Source: Cylindrotheca closterium (taxonomy: Eukaryota > Bacillariophyta > Bacillariophyceae > Bacillariales > Bacillariaceae). From it: a stretch of 64,000 nucleotides of DNA. Below, one piece after another: positions 19,966 through 31,962 of the stretch. The DNA lies in NCBI GenBank assembly GCA_933822405.4, contig CAKOGP040000668.1, positions 395,445 to 459,444 on the forward strand. Direction: 5' to 3'. Numbering within the stretch: position 1 is the stretch's first letter; each line of letters starts with the position of its first letter. The position numbers and the translations under genes are program-made. The notes under the pieces are model-generated. The model was not told the origin of the DNA. It searched no databases and worked only from the letters and a program-made list of their open reading frames with translations.

Positions 19966-21426
19966 TTACATTCCTCGCAGTTGCAATCCCCGGCGTCCCC
20001 CATTCCGGGATGGAATGCCCGTAAAGGCTCGATCCCGTGCCAGCTTGTCGCGGCCATCCTTTGGGTTGGAGATGGCGGGACGACACACGCTGGAGGCACC
20101 ACACCGATCCGAGGGGTTGCAACATTCACTCACACCGGGAGTGCAAATGTCAAAGCGTGGAACGCAGGCTGTTTTGGTGGGATTGAAGGAGGGCGTCGAG
20201 GAAGGAGAAGTCGTGGGGCTCTTGGTGGGCAATCGCGATGGTGCGACGGACGGAGCTGCGGTGGGACTCTTGGTAGGACGGTCCGAGTTGGCGATTGAAG
20301 GCTCAGACGAAGGAGCTCCGGTGGGACCCTTGGTAGGACGGTCCGAGTCGGCGAGTGAAGGCTCGGACGAAGGATAGGGGGTTGGTGTTCGTGTGGGAAT
20401 GTCACTGGGAGTCGGTGTCGGGGGATCCGAAGGTGGCTCCGTGGAGGGCGAAGCCGATGGCAATCCAGTGGGTGGGATTGGCCTTGCCGTTCCCTGCTGT
20501 TGTAAATTGATAATGGAATAGATAACATTGCCTCCATCGTTGGTATACGATGCAAAAGTAGCCGATAGGGATGTAATGTATCCATCGGTGGGGTGATAGG
20601 CCACGCTAAAGGTCTTTGGCTTTTTGGTATCCAGAATGGATCTCACTTCGGTAAACGAGTTGGCAATGGTCACTCGATTGCGAAGATTGGCGTTCCCATT
20701 GAAAGAGGAAGTCACATCACGATTGCTTTCATCCCGGACACTGGTAATGACTTTGGAGCGCACTTGGACTCGATAATTCTGACCCTGTTGATACGTAGCA
20801 TCCCACGAATCGTAGAGATAGGCATTGAATCGCAATCTAGCCGCCGTGATTCGTCGCATTTCCAAGGTGACTGGAATCATGGTCTCCACCGTGGCCCGAA
20901 TGGTATCGGTCAAAAAGAAGAAACCAGGCGCCGCTTGTCCATAATCCAAATTGACAATCTTGGGATATCCATAGGTGGCATCGTACGTCACTTGAATGGA
21001 AGGGTTCTTGTTGGATCGAATGGCCTTTTGAATGTCATCAAAGAAGCCATTGACCGTGGGTGGACTGAGATTGGGCAAGTTGAGCGTCGAGTTGGAAGTC
21101 ACTTCCAAGCTGGAATCCAAATCGCGGACTTGATCGCTCGTGACCCGACAGGCAAAGGTGACGGCGTAAAAGAAATCTTCGGTTCTGATGTGATAAATGT
21201 ATTCATTAATGGCGAAGGAAGCCCATTTGGCCTTGGCGTCGTTCAAGGCTTGTTGGACGGATTGCAACTCTCGTTTTCTCAGGTGATTCTTCTGCTGATT
21301 TTGCTCTGGTTGATGCGCTTGTTGATTTTGTGTTTCCGCATCTTGAGCATACACCAGAGGAGAATTGCTGCTCAAGAGGACACAACAGGCCATCAGCACA
21401 GAGAAGATGGAGTGAAAACCTTGCAT
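19966..21426 (-). CDS. Secreted DUF6174 protein with Thr/Ser/Pro stalk and six-cysteine tail
   Basis: 486 residues, one exon. Residues 1-28 are a signal peptide ending in VYAQ. It is followed by a Gln-rich segment and a KR-containing site. Two DUF6174-like units follow: the first has WASFAINEYIYHI and VTYDATYGYPKIVNLDYG, the second AARLRFNAYLYDSWDATY and VAYHPTDGYITSL. Next comes a mucin-like stalk of PTKSPT and APSSEPS-type repeats, a common O-glycosylation or wall-anchoring type of sequence. The tail has the spacing C-x6-C-x6-CC-x4-C-x5-C, as in small cystine-knot folds. No membrane anchor. Probably extracellular or wall associated; the biochemical function is unknown. The frame is open further upstream but the first ATG followed by a signal peptide is at 21426. 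Confidence 0.8.
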   Translation of the reverse strand: MQGFHSIFSVLMACCVLLSSNSPLVYAQDAETQNQQAHQPEQNQQKNHLRKRELQSVQQALNDAKAKWASFAINEYIYHIRTEDFFYAVTFACRVTSDQVRDLDSSLEVTSNSTLNLPNLSPPTVNGFFDDIQKAIRSNKNPSIQVTYDATYGYPKIVNLDYGQAAPGFFFLTDTIRATVETMIPVTLEMRRITAARLRFNAYLYDSWDATYQQGQNYRVQVRSKVITSVRDESNRDVTSSFNGNANLRNRVTIANSFTEVRSILDTKKPKTFSVAYHPTDGYITSLSATFASYTNDGGNVIYSIINLQQQGTARPIPPTGLPSASPSTEPPSDPPTPTPSDIPTRTPTPYPSSEPSLADSDRPTKGPTGAPSSEPSIANSDRPTKSPTAAPSVAPSRLPTKSPTTSPSSTPSFNPTKTACVPRFDICTPGVSECCNPSDRCGASSVCRPAISNPKDGRDKLARDRAFTGIPSRNGGRRGLQLRGM

Positions 21427-22292
21427 CTTTGTTCTTTGTATAGATGTGTATTGCACTTTAGGAACTTTGTTGTTTGTGTGTGTGTGTGTGTATTGAAGTT
21501 TTTGATATGTGAGGTGCTTCCGATTGGCTGACAGGAGAGTGAAAAGTTGAATGTTGAATGTTGAATGTATAGAGCAACTAGGCTACAAGGATTGAATATT
21601 CAGGCTGTTGGAAGTGTACCGGTATCGTTGTTCCAGTGCCGTGCCGTGGCGTGCCGTGTGGAGCGTATAATATTCACGACAGTATAATTTCGCAGTCCAA
21701 TCTTGATGTATGTCTCAGCTCAGTCCGCGCATGGGTCGTTGAATTTTGCGAGAAGTCTTCAGTTAGCAACGTCCGATTGGTGAACCGCTCGTTCCGGTTC
21801 AGCCCGCGCCTGAACGGAATTTGCCTCCGTCAACGGCGACTAAAATATCGGTGAACCTAATTTTTGTTTTGAATCCTATTTAAGTAAATTTGGCTGCTGT
21901 ACATGTGCACGATGAGTTTGACACTATCTGACCCATCCGTTGAGGAACTGTCGGAAGTCCAACCGTTATTTACTTACTACCACGTTCGGGTTTTGGTGCG
22001 GTGCGCATTGGTCTAGCCGATCCATTTGATTCCCCCTGGTAGGGATTCTACCTCGTGAATGATGGCGACAATTTCACATTCATTCATGTTCATCGGTTTC
22101 TCAAAACCAGATCAGCGTGTTGAGTACTATTTTCACACGATCCGTCTCTTGTCACATTTCAAATACATAACCTTATAACTTTCATACAAAAGCATCGAAC
22201 CTTCAGCGGCGTACTGCAAGTCAAGTCAAGGCAATCTTATCAAGTCAACCTACTACACATCATCTGCAACAACAACAACAACAACGAAAACA
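21427..22292. other. Divergent intergenic region
   Basis: Promoter space for the DUF6174 gene (minus) and the PLC-X-like gene (plus). It contains a TG run at 21476-21491 and a TACCGGTA-type palindrome near 21617. The last 40 bases before the plus-strand ATG are CAA-rich. No gene seen. Confidence 0.5.
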
Positions 22293-23594
22293 ATGATGAC
22301 GACGACGACACAGAAACAGCAGAAAAATACCCACAGACAGCATTTGCTGCAATTCTCCTTGTTCTTGCTCTTTTCCAGTTTGGTCCAAGGTCAGCAGCTG
22401 TCGCACAATCATTTACGAGCCCTCCAACAAGAGGAAGCTAGCTGGATGGACAAGCTCTCCGATTTCTTCACCGACGACCGCTGTCTGCGAACGGAAAAGA
22501 ACACGGCCAATAGCAAGGATTTGTCCAATTGGATGTCCAAGCGCAATTTGACTTCCACCCGACTGCTGGATCTTACCTTGCCTGGAACTCACAACTCGGC
22601 AGCCTTTGATCTAACGACGGAACTCAACACCAATGATCCGGATTACAGTACCGTCGAAGAGGGTACCTTTAGGATTCCAGACTCGGTCGTTTCCCAATGG
22701 ATCTGTGGGTACGCCTTGACGCAATCTTTGAGTTTGTCGGAACAATTGCAAGCGGGAATCCGATACTTGGATTTGCGATTTGATTTTGATTCTGTCACGA
22801 ACCAATGGAGAGGATATCACTTTCTGTGGGGACTGGAAATGTCTGTCTTGTTGGAACAAATTGCGACTTTTGCCAAGGCGCACCCCCAAGAAGTCATGGT
22901 CTTGCAATTTGGGACCATTTACAATCCAGGCGTGACGGCCGAACAAAAACAAGATTATGCCAGCAAGATTACTAACATTTTTGCCGGTCAGTTGATTCCT
23001 ACTTCTATTGACCTGCAAAATGTCACGATTGGAGAACTCCAAGAGGCTGGTACTTCTATCATGGCGGTCATCCGTGACAATGAAATTGCCACCTTGTCCG
23101 ATGTCTTGTGGGACGACCAAAATACCATTGAGAATACTTATGCTCCTACAGACGATACTGACGTTTTGAAATCGTACAATGAAGATCGTCTGGCAGAGTT
23201 TTACAACCTCGACACCAACAATACCAAATTGTACAAGCTCCAATGGATTTTGACGCCCACTGTGGCTTACATTCAAGCAAACCCATTGGTGGGGAACCTC
23301 TACGTACTGGCCCAAACGGCCAACGAACGACTGGTCGAATTCAAACGGCCCACCAGTGAAACCAACCAACAGTTGGGTAACATTTTGCTGCTTGATTACG
23401 TCGAAGTGAGTCCCCTCTTTGACGTACTGGATTTGTCACAATACGCGGACGGAAACTTTGTTCAAGAAGAAGTTCCGGAACAAGATACCTTTTCGTCAGC
23501 GGCCAAAGTTGGTCTCGGCGTCGGATTGACCATGTTTATTTGTGGTCTATGCTGCCTCCGCAAGTGGTGCAAAAAGGATAAGAACAAGGACTAG
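22293..23594 (+). CDS. PLC-X domain-like membrane-anchored surface protein
   Basis: 433 residues, one exon. N-terminal signal peptide (hydrophobic 19-33, ending near VQGQQ). The catalytic-like part resembles the phosphatidylinositol-specific phospholipase C X domain of the PLCXD type: DLTLPGTHNSAAF with His100, GIRYLDLRFDF at 155-165 and GYHFLWG with His176, then PQEVMVLQFG. In this family the two His act in phosphodiester cleavage; both candidate positions are present but the metal-binding residues are not certain. The C-terminus has one membrane helix (about 405-422) followed by a basic Cys-rich tail CCLRKWCKK. Predicted type I membrane protein facing outside or the secretory lumen. Substrate unknown. 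Confidence 0.8.
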   Translation: MMTTTTQKQQKNTHRQHLLQFSLFLLFSSLVQGQQLSHNHLRALQQEEASWMDKLSDFFTDDRCLRTEKNTANSKDLSNWMSKRNLTSTRLLDLTLPGTHNSAAFDLTTELNTNDPDYSTVEEGTFRIPDSVVSQWICGYALTQSLSLSEQLQAGIRYLDLRFDFDSVTNQWRGYHFLWGLEMSVLLEQIATFAKAHPQEVMVLQFGTIYNPGVTAEQKQDYASKITNIFAGQLIPTSIDLQNVTIGELQEAGTSIMAVIRDNEIATLSDVLWDDQNTIENTYAPTDDTDVLKSYNEDRLAEFYNLDTNNTKLYKLQWILTPTVAYIQANPLVGNLYVLAQTANERLVEFKRPTSETNQQLGNILLLDYVEVSPLFDVLDLSQYADGNFVQEEVPEQDTFSSAAKVGLGVGLTMFICGLCCLRKWCKKDKNKD

Positions 23595-24026
23595 TAGCTA
23601 AAATAATGCAACATGCATCATGAACGATGCAATTCATGCATATATAGGACTATTTGATGATTCATTCAGGTGTACTATACACACACGTGTTTATGCCATT
23701 GATGTTGCAGGAACCTACCGTATAGGACTAGTATAGTAGGTATAAAGAAATAAACGAATAGCTAGCTTTTTACACATTTCAAACTTGCACGACGGCACAG
23801 CGCAGCACGTGCAATAGAACCAAGCGATCCCAATGCAACAAAAATACTGCGCATGCTACACGAAGAACGAAGAACGCAAACAACATCAATATCACAACAA
23901 AGGAGAGCATTCTTGGCATCCAACACTACTGCTGGCTACTGACGGTGATGAGCAAGAACGCTCCTAGTAGTACTAATATTCTACAATGTCGTATCATTTA
24001 GTACTTCCACACCACCACACACATAT

Positions 24027-24062
<36 letters not shown>

Positions 24063-24533
24063 TCCTACGCTTTGTTAATCCTAAAGTAATAAGTACGAAC
24101 TCCACTTTTTTTGCATCTTACTTTGGCGTTCTGTAGAAACAAAGTACATGTAGGCAACATCAGCTTCAAGCAAATAGTACAGAGTCAGGCCCAAATATTC
24201 AAAAACATACATACCTCCAAATTGAGATCATTCAACAAACGGTTCAACCACCATTTGCAGCATGCACGTTAAAAGTCAGCTGTCTTGGCAGAAGCGATAT
24301 TTTAAAATAAACTCAACAGAAGAAAGATATAAAAATGGATACTCGTAGCGGTTGGAATGAACGCAATGCGAGAGTCAGTCATTGAAAAAAGATATGACCC
24401 GCCCAACCGTCGTCAGGTTTTTCCAAGGTCACAATAAAAACTGAGAATCGTCATCGACAAACATATTTTAAACGCGGTTTCCTTGTAGGTGCATTATACC
24501 TTCCATATTGCAGCTCGTATCCAACGCAGCAAG
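23595..24533. other. Gene-free stretch with CA microsatellite
   Basis: Contains an uninterrupted AC run at 24031-24059. No protein-like frame. The last 50 bases lead into the sulfotransferase-like gene. Confidence 0.5.
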
Positions 24534-25463
24534 ATGAGTGCTTCTGGGATGAAAAACCGGTCCGCCATCTTACTATTTGTGACTGGAATCTTTTTGCTTT
24601 CGACCAACAGTGCAATGGAAATGTCCAAAAGGCTGCCATCCTCAGTTTCACTGATAGAGAATACAATAGCTGTGAATGTATCATCCAGCAGCGGTTTGTA
24701 CAAGCCATGGACTAGACCTGATGTTGTCTTTGCGCATATTCACATGGCAAAAACAGCTGGGACAACGCTCAATGGGCGGTTTGCTGCATTGTTTGAACGT
24801 GTCTGTGGGCACAAAGGATACTCTTATGATTATTATCAATACAACGAAAGGGGAATCAAGAGAATGAATGTAACCGGCAGAAATAGTATTCATGTGGGTG
24901 CATACAAACACAATCGGGGTAGAGTAGACCCGAAGGTTATGGACGAAATTGGGTATGAAGATTGTGACTATATTTCACACGAAACAGAAGTCGCATGGTG
25001 GGGTAAATTACAACATTTACCGCTCGAGTTTCATGTTCCCTGTCGAGAACATGTTCAACACCTAATGTCAATGTGCAATGAAAGGAGACATTTGTTTGAC
25101 TGCGAAGCGAAAGATATCAAGGTCGAAATTGAGCGTTGTAAGATGTTCACAGACACGAGGTTTTCAGACAAACTACAGGAATATTCAAAACTCCCATTGA
25201 AATGTTTCAACCCAATTCCGATGGAGCCATACGAAGAATACATGGGAAACATTCTGCAACCCAAAAGAATGCCCGTTACAAATATAGTACATCGTACCAC
25301 AAACCAGGCACGGCCCAAGACTAAGGAATGTATTTTCGAACCAGAAAATAAAGATTTGAAGAATCGAGTTGAAAAACTTCTGTTGGAGATGTATGACTAT
25401 CATCGCTTCTGTGATACCTGCGCAGGATCAGAAAATGATCTTTTGAAGCAAAAATCCTCGTAA
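24534..25463 (+). CDS. Sulfotransferase-like type II membrane protein
   Basis: 309 residues. A hydrophobic segment at about 10-25 (AILLFVTGIFLLS) after a short basic start suggests a Golgi type II anchor. Residues 66-80, FAHIHMAKTAGTTLN, match the 5'-phosphosulfate-binding loop of carbohydrate sulfotransferases (hKtaGTTL). PLEFHVPCREHVQHLMSMCN matches the 3'-phosphate-binding region that carries the conserved Arg. It probably transfers sulfate from PAPS to a polysaccharide or glycoprotein. Many Cys residues are present in the second half. The frame is open 15 codons upstream but without ATG. Acceptor unknown. Confidence 0.78.
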   Translation: MSASGMKNRSAILLFVTGIFLLSTNSAMEMSKRLPSSVSLIENTIAVNVSSSSGLYKPWTRPDVVFAHIHMAKTAGTTLNGRFAALFERVCGHKGYSYDYYQYNERGIKRMNVTGRNSIHVGAYKHNRGRVDPKVMDEIGYEDCDYISHETEVAWWGKLQHLPLEFHVPCREHVQHLMSMCNERRHLFDCEAKDIKVEIERCKMFTDTRFSDKLQEYSKLPLKCFNPIPMEPYEEYMGNILQPKRMPVTNIVHRTTNQARPKTKECIFEPENKDLKNRVEKLLLEMYDYHRFCDTCAGSENDLLKQKSS

Positions 25464-25670
25464 TATACACCTTCGACGTATGGGGGCCAAAATGTAGAGC
25501 CTTAACGAAATGTGCCAAAGTATTCTTTTAGAAATAAAGAAGGAAAGTCGCGAGTCGGGAAGGAGTTGCAAGAGAAGGCAAATTAAAGAGAGTCTTTTAA
25601 TCACGATATCCTGGCAAATAGATTTATGGAAATCGATCTACGGACTCGGTTCGGCTCTAGGAGGTGATAC

Positions 25671-27935
25671 TCAACGAGACCGAGTTTTATCAAAAGAGGT
25701 CTTGGAAACCGCAGAGAAGGGTTCTCGCGATTTCTTTACCAACGCTGGATTCATCTTTTCAATTGCCGCAATCATGCTGTCCAACTCGTCGTGCTCGGCT
25801 GCCATTTGTTCCACCTGCGCGGGTGTCAGCTTCAGCATAGGTACACCAGATGATGATTCACCATTGATTGCCGCTTCCACAAGCATCACTTGGCTATTGT
25901 CCAGTTGGGTCTGGAAGTAATGTTCCAACATGCAGATGACATCTGCCGCTCGCATGCGACCCAATAATAGTTTCTTGTCCACACGCCCTGGACGGATCAG
26001 AGCAGGATCCAACATCTCTGGGTGATTGGTAGTCATAATGACAATGCGACCAGGAGTATCGACGACTCCATCCAAAACATTCAGCAATCCGGACAAAGAC
26101 AAAGCATCTGGATTAGGTTTGAACAAGGATGGACCAAAGCCAGAAGACTTGGATCCTTTTTTGTCGGATAGACCATCCAAGTCCAAAATGGAGGGAAAGG
26201 CTTCCTCAGCAGCTTGGGCTGGAATTGGTGACTCGTCAGAAGCAGCAGAAGAAGAGCATGTGGAACTATCCGAAGTTGGCACCGTTAAAGACCCAACTTC
26301 TCCCAGAAGATCATTGATGAAATCATCGTCGACATTGGTGCCCGACTCCAAAAGGCTCTTGATGGATTTGGCATGGGCCGAAAGGATGTCGTTGAGCTTT
26401 GAGTATCGGCTTTGCAATTTGCTAGCGGATTCCAAGGCATTGTCGCAGAGTTGTGTAGCCGGCGAGGATTCGTCTTGTACTGCTACTCCTTCTCCGACCA
26501 ACCCAAGAGCTGGAAGGCCAGCAAGGCGTTGATTCATGGAGCGAAGGACATCGGACCGTTGTGATTCTTCGTCTTCCTTGAGACGGTCCGACTTGGAAGT
26601 GAGTTCCTTCACGAGAGCCTTGCAGTCGTCGGAAGTGCTTTCCAAGAACATGCGCCAGAGAGACTTGGGAGTCGGCAATGGGATTTGTTGGCCGTCATCT
26701 AGCATATTGCTGGTCTTGCGCCCATCGCGTCGCTTGACAATCTTCGACGCAGCGTCGACATCTTCCATGACGAAAATGACATCCTTAAAGGTCATCTTGA
26801 CTGGAACAGAAGCTCCTTCGACATGGTAATTTCGATCGAAGAAGATGGACATGAGCTCACTGTTGGTGGAAACCTTGGTAAGGGGGACATTGACAATTGA
26901 TCGACCAGTGTATTGGGCCAATGCCTTGATCAAGCTTGTCTTGCCAGTGCCTGGAGGACCGTGAAGGAGAACACCAAGCTTGTGAGGGTATCCCTTGATT
27001 GCATACTTGCCAGTCTTGTTGGTGAAGTGATCAATCAAGCCAAGAAGATTCTTCTTTTCCTTAAAGAAGAGGCTGTCAAACGACTTTTCATCAGAAAGCT
27101 TGTACCGTTTGTAGTTTGTACCGTTTGTGGAGTCGCCGCCACCATCATCATCAGACATGCCGGTCTTTCGATCCTGTACCTTCATTTCATAAAGATAACG
27201 AGAGTTGTCTTCCATCTTGCGAAGCTCGCCAATGTACCACTTGTAGGCCCCGTTGATGAAGGCATCGATGGAACCTTCCTCATCGGCAGTAAAGTGGAAG
27301 ACAGTCTCATTAATTTCAAACTTGGTCTTATTCTTTTCTTCAGAGTCGCCTTCGTTCCTTGTTTGCTTCTCGATGCGTAGCAGGACTTTACTTGCAGGAT
27401 CACCAAAGAATCCAAGGCTGTGCCACTCATTATCAGGAATTCGATTGATAATCTTGTATCGGCTCAGCATACCAACAAGTGTCTTGCGAGAGCCCTGGTA
27501 TTCCCCATCTTCGTCGTCACCATCGGAATCATCATAATAGTACCCGGAAGTTTCCTTCAGCTGAGTCAAGTCCAAGTGAGCAGCAGATAGCTTCAGCTTG
27601 ACAACCTGATCCAGATACATTTTGATAGCCTTGAGTAGGACGGAATTCTTGGTGTCTTCGTCCGTGTCATAGGTACCGCCCCAGCTATTTCGAGTAGTGC
27701 TGTGCGAAATGAAACGTTCGTGCTTGATTCCATCCGCTTGCCACCATTTGACCCAGATTTCCCAATTGGGAATCTCTTCCAATTTTCCAATCCAACTGAA
27801 AAGGATTCTGAGAACGAAAGGAACGCACATGGCAATGATCATATCAGTGTGCATATCACCAGTCTTGAGAGCGTTCATCATTCCCATCATTTGGAATCCA
27901 TTGGATCCGAATGCATCGCCGTCGTCACTGTCCAT
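25671..27935 (-). CDS. BCS1-like AAA ATPase
   Basis: 754 residues, one exon. A membrane segment at about 32-48 ([18 protein letters not shown]) near the N-terminus is as in mitochondrial BCS1. The AAA module has Walker A GPPGTGKT at 326-333, Walker [10 protein letters not shown] at about 386-394, and second-region motif [19 protein letters not shown] with the arginine. Between Walker B and that motif lies an insertion of over 200 residues, Ser/Asp-rich, longer than in yeast BCS1. BCS1 moves the Rieske protein across the inner membrane, but diatoms have many BCS1-like proteins, so that role is not certain here. The start at 27935 is the first ATG; upstream in-frame codons lack one. Confidence 0.85.
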   Translation of the reverse strand: MDSDDGDAFGSNGFQMMGMMNALKTGDMHTDMIIAMCVPFVLRILFSWIGKLEEIPNWEIWVKWWQADGIKHERFISHSTTRNSWGGTYDTDEDTKNSVLLKAIKMYLDQVVKLKLSAAHLDLTQLKETSGYYYDDSDGDDEDGEYQGSRKTLVGMLSRYKIINRIPDNEWHSLGFFGDPASKVLLRIEKQTRNEGDSEEKNKTKFEINETVFHFTADEEGSIDAFINGAYKWYIGELRKMEDNSRYLYEMKVQDRKTGMSDDDGGGDSTNGTNYKRYKLSDEKSFDSLFFKEKKNLLGLIDHFTNKTGKYAIKGYPHKLGVLLHGPPGTGKTSLIKALAQYTGRSIVNVPLTKVSTNSELMSIFFDRNYHVEGASVPVKMTFKDVIFVMEDVDAASKIVKRRDGRKTSNMLDDGQQIPLPTPKSLWRMFLESTSDDCKALVKELTSKSDRLKEDEESQRSDVLRSMNQRLAGLPALGLVGEGVAVQDESSPATQLCDNALESASKLQSRYSKLNDILSAHAKSIKSLLESGTNVDDDFINDLLGEVGSLTVPTSDSSTCSSSAASDESPIPAQAAEEAFPSILDLDGLSDKKGSKSSGFGPSLFKPNPDALSLSGLLNVLDGVVDTPGRIVIMTTNHPEMLDPALIRPGRVDKKLLLGRMRAADVICMLEHYFQTQLDNSQVMLVEAAINGESSSGVPMLKLTPAQVEQMAAEHDELDSMIAAIEKMNPALVKKSREPFSAVSKTSFDKTRSR

Positions 27936-30075
27936 TTTATATGTTTGTTGTTGATGTTGAAATTTGATGCCACTTGGATTTTTTATGAAAGGAAACAAAA
28001 GCAAGAAGATCCACGGAAGTACTGTATCTAAGTCGAAACGTGGCACCTGCGTAGTTTTTCACGTAGAACTTCTACGTAATAGTAGTTTGACTTCCAGTCA
28101 TGCCAGGCGTGCCATCCGTCGGGCAGACCGGCCGCGGAGCCAGTCATATGCAGTCCCACCTACAGTATACTTCGCACATTCGAAACTTCAAACCGACAGC
28201 ATTATTTGCAGCTTCCGCATCGTATGTATCTATCGTGTGGTTCAACGCACCTCACAGTTTCCAGCAAAAGACCATTGTAATTGCTGGTTAGGACCATGAT
28301 GCCTTCCGCGAATCGTGGATTCGAGCACATGGACAATTTGAAGTATTTGGATGAATGGGACAATACGCATGGATGATGATGTTGCATCCCACAGCACTGC
28401 TTGAAGCACAACGCCGTGAATCAGGATGCTGGCACCTTGGCGTCTTCTGACAATTGCTACGTCAATCGAGAAAGAAATGGCATGGTATCGATGATCCCGG
28501 CAAAATACGCCCGTCCCATTATTCATTCAATTTCTGCTCCCACCTAGCGTGTATCGCAGTCTCTGACGGTGACTACGAGTATTGCCAACGAGTATTCTCA
28601 AGAACAGCTGCAGACTTGACCGAACCCTTCTTCATCAAGAGGAAGAGGGCGAAAGTGTGTACATAGTACACAATGATTGCTTGTCGCAAAAGGGAAATGC
28701 TAAATGCGCCTTCATCTCGACATAATGTGATCAATTCACCGATAGGGGCAATGGAGTCCCACCACAGAGATGGTCGGCTGGTCTTGTTTGTTGCTTATCT
28801 TGTCGGTGCCACGTCAATGAGATCCCATGGGTTCTCACTATAAAGCATCTTCAAGTGGAGAAGCGCCGTGGTGGCTGTTTCAGAATTCATTCATCCATTC
28901 AGCTGCTCACAAAATCAAAATACAGTAGTAGTTTCAAAACTAGAACGGGTTCTATTCAGCTTCCTCTTTTCCTTCAAGACCGAATACTAAACTACACAAA
29001 ACCTCACAAATAAGTGCGCATCTAAGATGAACAACGGTATCGTCAATAAGAACAGAAATGGTGGTAACGAGACCAACATGAACATTTCGAACGAATCTTC
29101 TTGCAACAGTTCCACCAGCTCCATCATCAACGAGGCTATTCAAATGTTCCATTCGCCATTGGCAACTTCCCAAGAATAAGGTGATTACCAAATCAGTAAA
29201 AGGGCAAAGATCAATGCTGGTGCGACAAGGATCTTTGCTTACCCCCAAACGATCCAGTGAACTACTGCTTGACAATAGCGAACAGTTATCAGAGTTGTTG
29301 ATGCTCTTGAAGTGTTCCAAGTGAGCAATGTAACGAAATCGTTGACTGTGACGATGACAGCGACTGGGAGGAATGAAGCCGCTATCGAAAGCGAATTACC
29401 TGGGAATTGGTGTTCTAAAGTTAACTTATTGTAAAATTATAATAAGCCGTTGATTCTTACACCTGATTTGCTCGTTCCAGCGAGTATGCTGGTTTAAAAG
29501 GATTTGGCTTTCTCGGAAGTACTGCATTTGGGAGGGAGGGTCCGCGCCAGTTTCTTCTTCTCATTAGCTACTGTACAGTATTGTAGAAGTAGTAACGCAA
29601 TGACACGACAGCTCCAAATCGAGCCCGTCCAATTTTGCCATTCATGACGTCGTACAGTAGTAATAGATATGGACAGTTCGAAGCCTGGTTTGAAGGTCCG
29701 GTCAGAAATGGAGAATATGCACCCACGAAAGATTGACTTCAATTCAGTCAATGGAAACAATAATGACGTTGTGGGAACGAGAAGGGAATGAGCCATGCCA
29801 CAGCTGCTAATCGAACCACCTCAGTATGTCCAAGCAGTCCTTTGCTCTCATCCAGTTCCTTCGCAAATCGCTTTGCGACTTGGGCATGAGTTTTTGACTC
29901 TATGGGCCAAGTTTAGTCGCATGGTGAAACTTTGAAATAAAACGTCAATTCTGAATTGTGGACATCCAAGCAGAAAGGAAGTCTTCCATTGTCTGCCTAC
30001 TAATGCCGGGACGAATGGTGCATTTCATTTGTACCTGTATGCAAGGGGGCTATAGCCTTCGTTTCCATCATATCG
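27936..30075. other. Gene-poor region of 2.1 kb
   Basis: No recognisable gene. One minus frame at 28952-29320 is open for 122 codons but lacks an ATG near its start and shows no motif. The rest is broken in all frames. A small unrecognised gene with introns cannot be excluded. Confidence 0.45.
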
Positions 30076-31962
30076 TTATGGTGAAGATGGATTTGCTGCA
30101 TCGTACTGCCTTCGTTCTTTCCGAATAATGTCCAAGTCATGTTTGATGAGTGAAATAAAACCATCGATATCCTCAATTTGCTCTGGCGACTTTTCCCGTG
30201 CCAACCGAATTGCGTGCGCATCTGCCTTTTTCATTCCAACCCAATGAATTCGGACGTACCCCATGTTGTTAAAGTAGTCATAGTCCAATCGAGCTGGTGT
30301 CCCGGACATTCGGCCATTCCTGAGACCAGTATTGGATCCATAAAAGATAATTGCCGAGGCACCTCGCGACAAAAAGGTCGCAGTCACGGCACCCCCACCA
30401 CCCGCAGTGACAAAAATAGCAGCTTGACTGATAATGTCCACTTGTTCCTTGAGTGAAAACTTGGAAAACTTGTAGCTTTCGACCATGACATTATCTCCCA
30501 AATCCGCCGCCAACAGTGCATCAATGTGATGTTTCCAATCAAAGTTGCGATAGGATGCCTTGCTCGATCCCTCGGAGAAAATGATCTTGAGTGGTGTTGG
30601 AGGAGGTGCATCCGACACAGGAATCCCCAAATTGCCCAGCATAAAGTTTCGAAAGCGCCATAGTTGGCCTCCTCTTCCATGATTGTGAACAATCTCATAA
30701 TCCGTTGGTTCCCATCCATGACCTTTTTTCGTCCCATGGTCCGTCAAAGAGCCCATACCGGCCAGTCCTTGCCTAGCACACACCAGATTTGATTGGGGCG
30801 GATTATCGCCAGCAGCAGCAGCAGCAGGCAGCAATTGAAATCGTGGCTCCTTGCTGGTGGAAAATGGAAGGACGTCTTTGGGGTTCGAGACCATGAGATT
30901 CCCAAACTTTTTGAGCATAAAGGCACAGTCTTCTTTCCGATCTTCTCTCCAATCACACGAAGCCCACAACCCATCGCCCGGAAGGATGTATCTCATGGCA
31001 AGCAAGTGGTGTTTCTCCATGCCAAAAATGTGCATCAGGGCTATACACATATACACATATACACACAAGTTAGAAAACAAGTTAGATAATACACCGATGA
31101 CAGATACAAATGTCAAATGTCAAATATGTCAAACAGTAGCATGTACATACTGTACTGTGTACTTACTGTATATTGGAAGAAAGTCGTCCCAAACCAAATG
31201 ACCAGGATTGAAGGATGCCAAGGAGTGAAATGGAATCATGACAACATCAGACGGCAACGCGTAAAAGTTCTTGGGTAGTTCATTTCGAATGGTAGGGTAC
31301 CATTTCAGCCGTACCATACCTTCGTGAGTCCATTTGCCATTGAGACCCCCAATCGCAATGTCATAGGGGAGTCCTGGAATGTGATGCGTTTGATTGACCA
31401 TCATGTAGGATTGCGAAATGTCCGCATGTTCCGGAAATAAGGCAGGAGTGGTTGCCTCCTGTTCCGTCGGTCCTTCAAAAATGACATATTCGTGGGAAGT
31501 CAAATCGTAACAAAAGAAATCAAATTGGCAAGACCGATGTTGCCATGACATGTCAAAGGTGAGCCCTTTTCGTTTGATTACATGGTTGGGTGCGTAGGAT
31601 TCTCCAATGCAGTGGACCGATGACGCCAGTCCGTCTTGTGATTCTTGATAGGTTATTGGATAGCCATTGAACGAACCCACGGGACTACTTGGAGCATTGT
31701 CAGTGCTTGGGTTGGCTATATTGCCAGCAACGTTATTAGCATCGCCAATAATAATAGGGGACGCTCCTGCTGCCGTGGTGGTGGCGGTGGTGGCGGCGAT
31801 GTTGTTGTCATCCTCCCGCTTTGATTTGTGCATTAATTGAAAGACAAAGACAAGCTGAAGAAGAACTATTGGAGTCCCAACGCATACAAAGACCTTCAGG
31901 GCTTTCGAAGATGACTGTGAAGGAGTCTCATGTCGCTTTCGTTTACGACCTAGCCTGGCCAT
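30076..31962 (-). CDS. GT61-type glycosyltransferase (DUF563), Golgi type II membrane protein
   Basis: 586 residues from exons 31167-31962 and 30076-31040 (minus order), joined across a 126-base GT-AG intron; the splice reads FLPIYTLMHIF. A membrane anchor at about 24-44 (VFVCVGTPIVLLQLVFVFQL) follows a basic start, then an Ala/Thr-rich stem. Catalytic-region marks of the family are FNPGHLVWDDFLPIY and, near the end, ISQAAIFVTAGGGGAVTATFLSRGASAIIFY, which corresponds to the conserved glycine-rich loop of GT61/EOGT-like enzymes. It probably adds a pentose or N-acetylglucosamine to protein or polysaccharide in the secretory pathway. Donor and acceptor unknown. Confidence 0.82.

Noticed and set aside
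20593..21531. Plus-strand open frame of 312 codons opposite the DUF6174 gene
   Set aside because: Antisense shadow of a well-supported gene with signal peptide and domain motifs; no motif of its own.
22611..23369. Minus-strand open frame of 252 codons within the PLC-X-like gene
   Set aside because: Antisense shadow; the plus strand carries conserved catalytic motifs.
19823..24059. CA runs at 19823-19849 and 24031-24059 as possible telomeric or CRISPR-like repeats
   Set aside because: Plain dinucleotide microsatellites; no spacers or telomere units.
28952..29320. 122-codon minus frame
   Set aside because: No ATG at its start, no motif, Leu/Ser/Val composition like random sequence.
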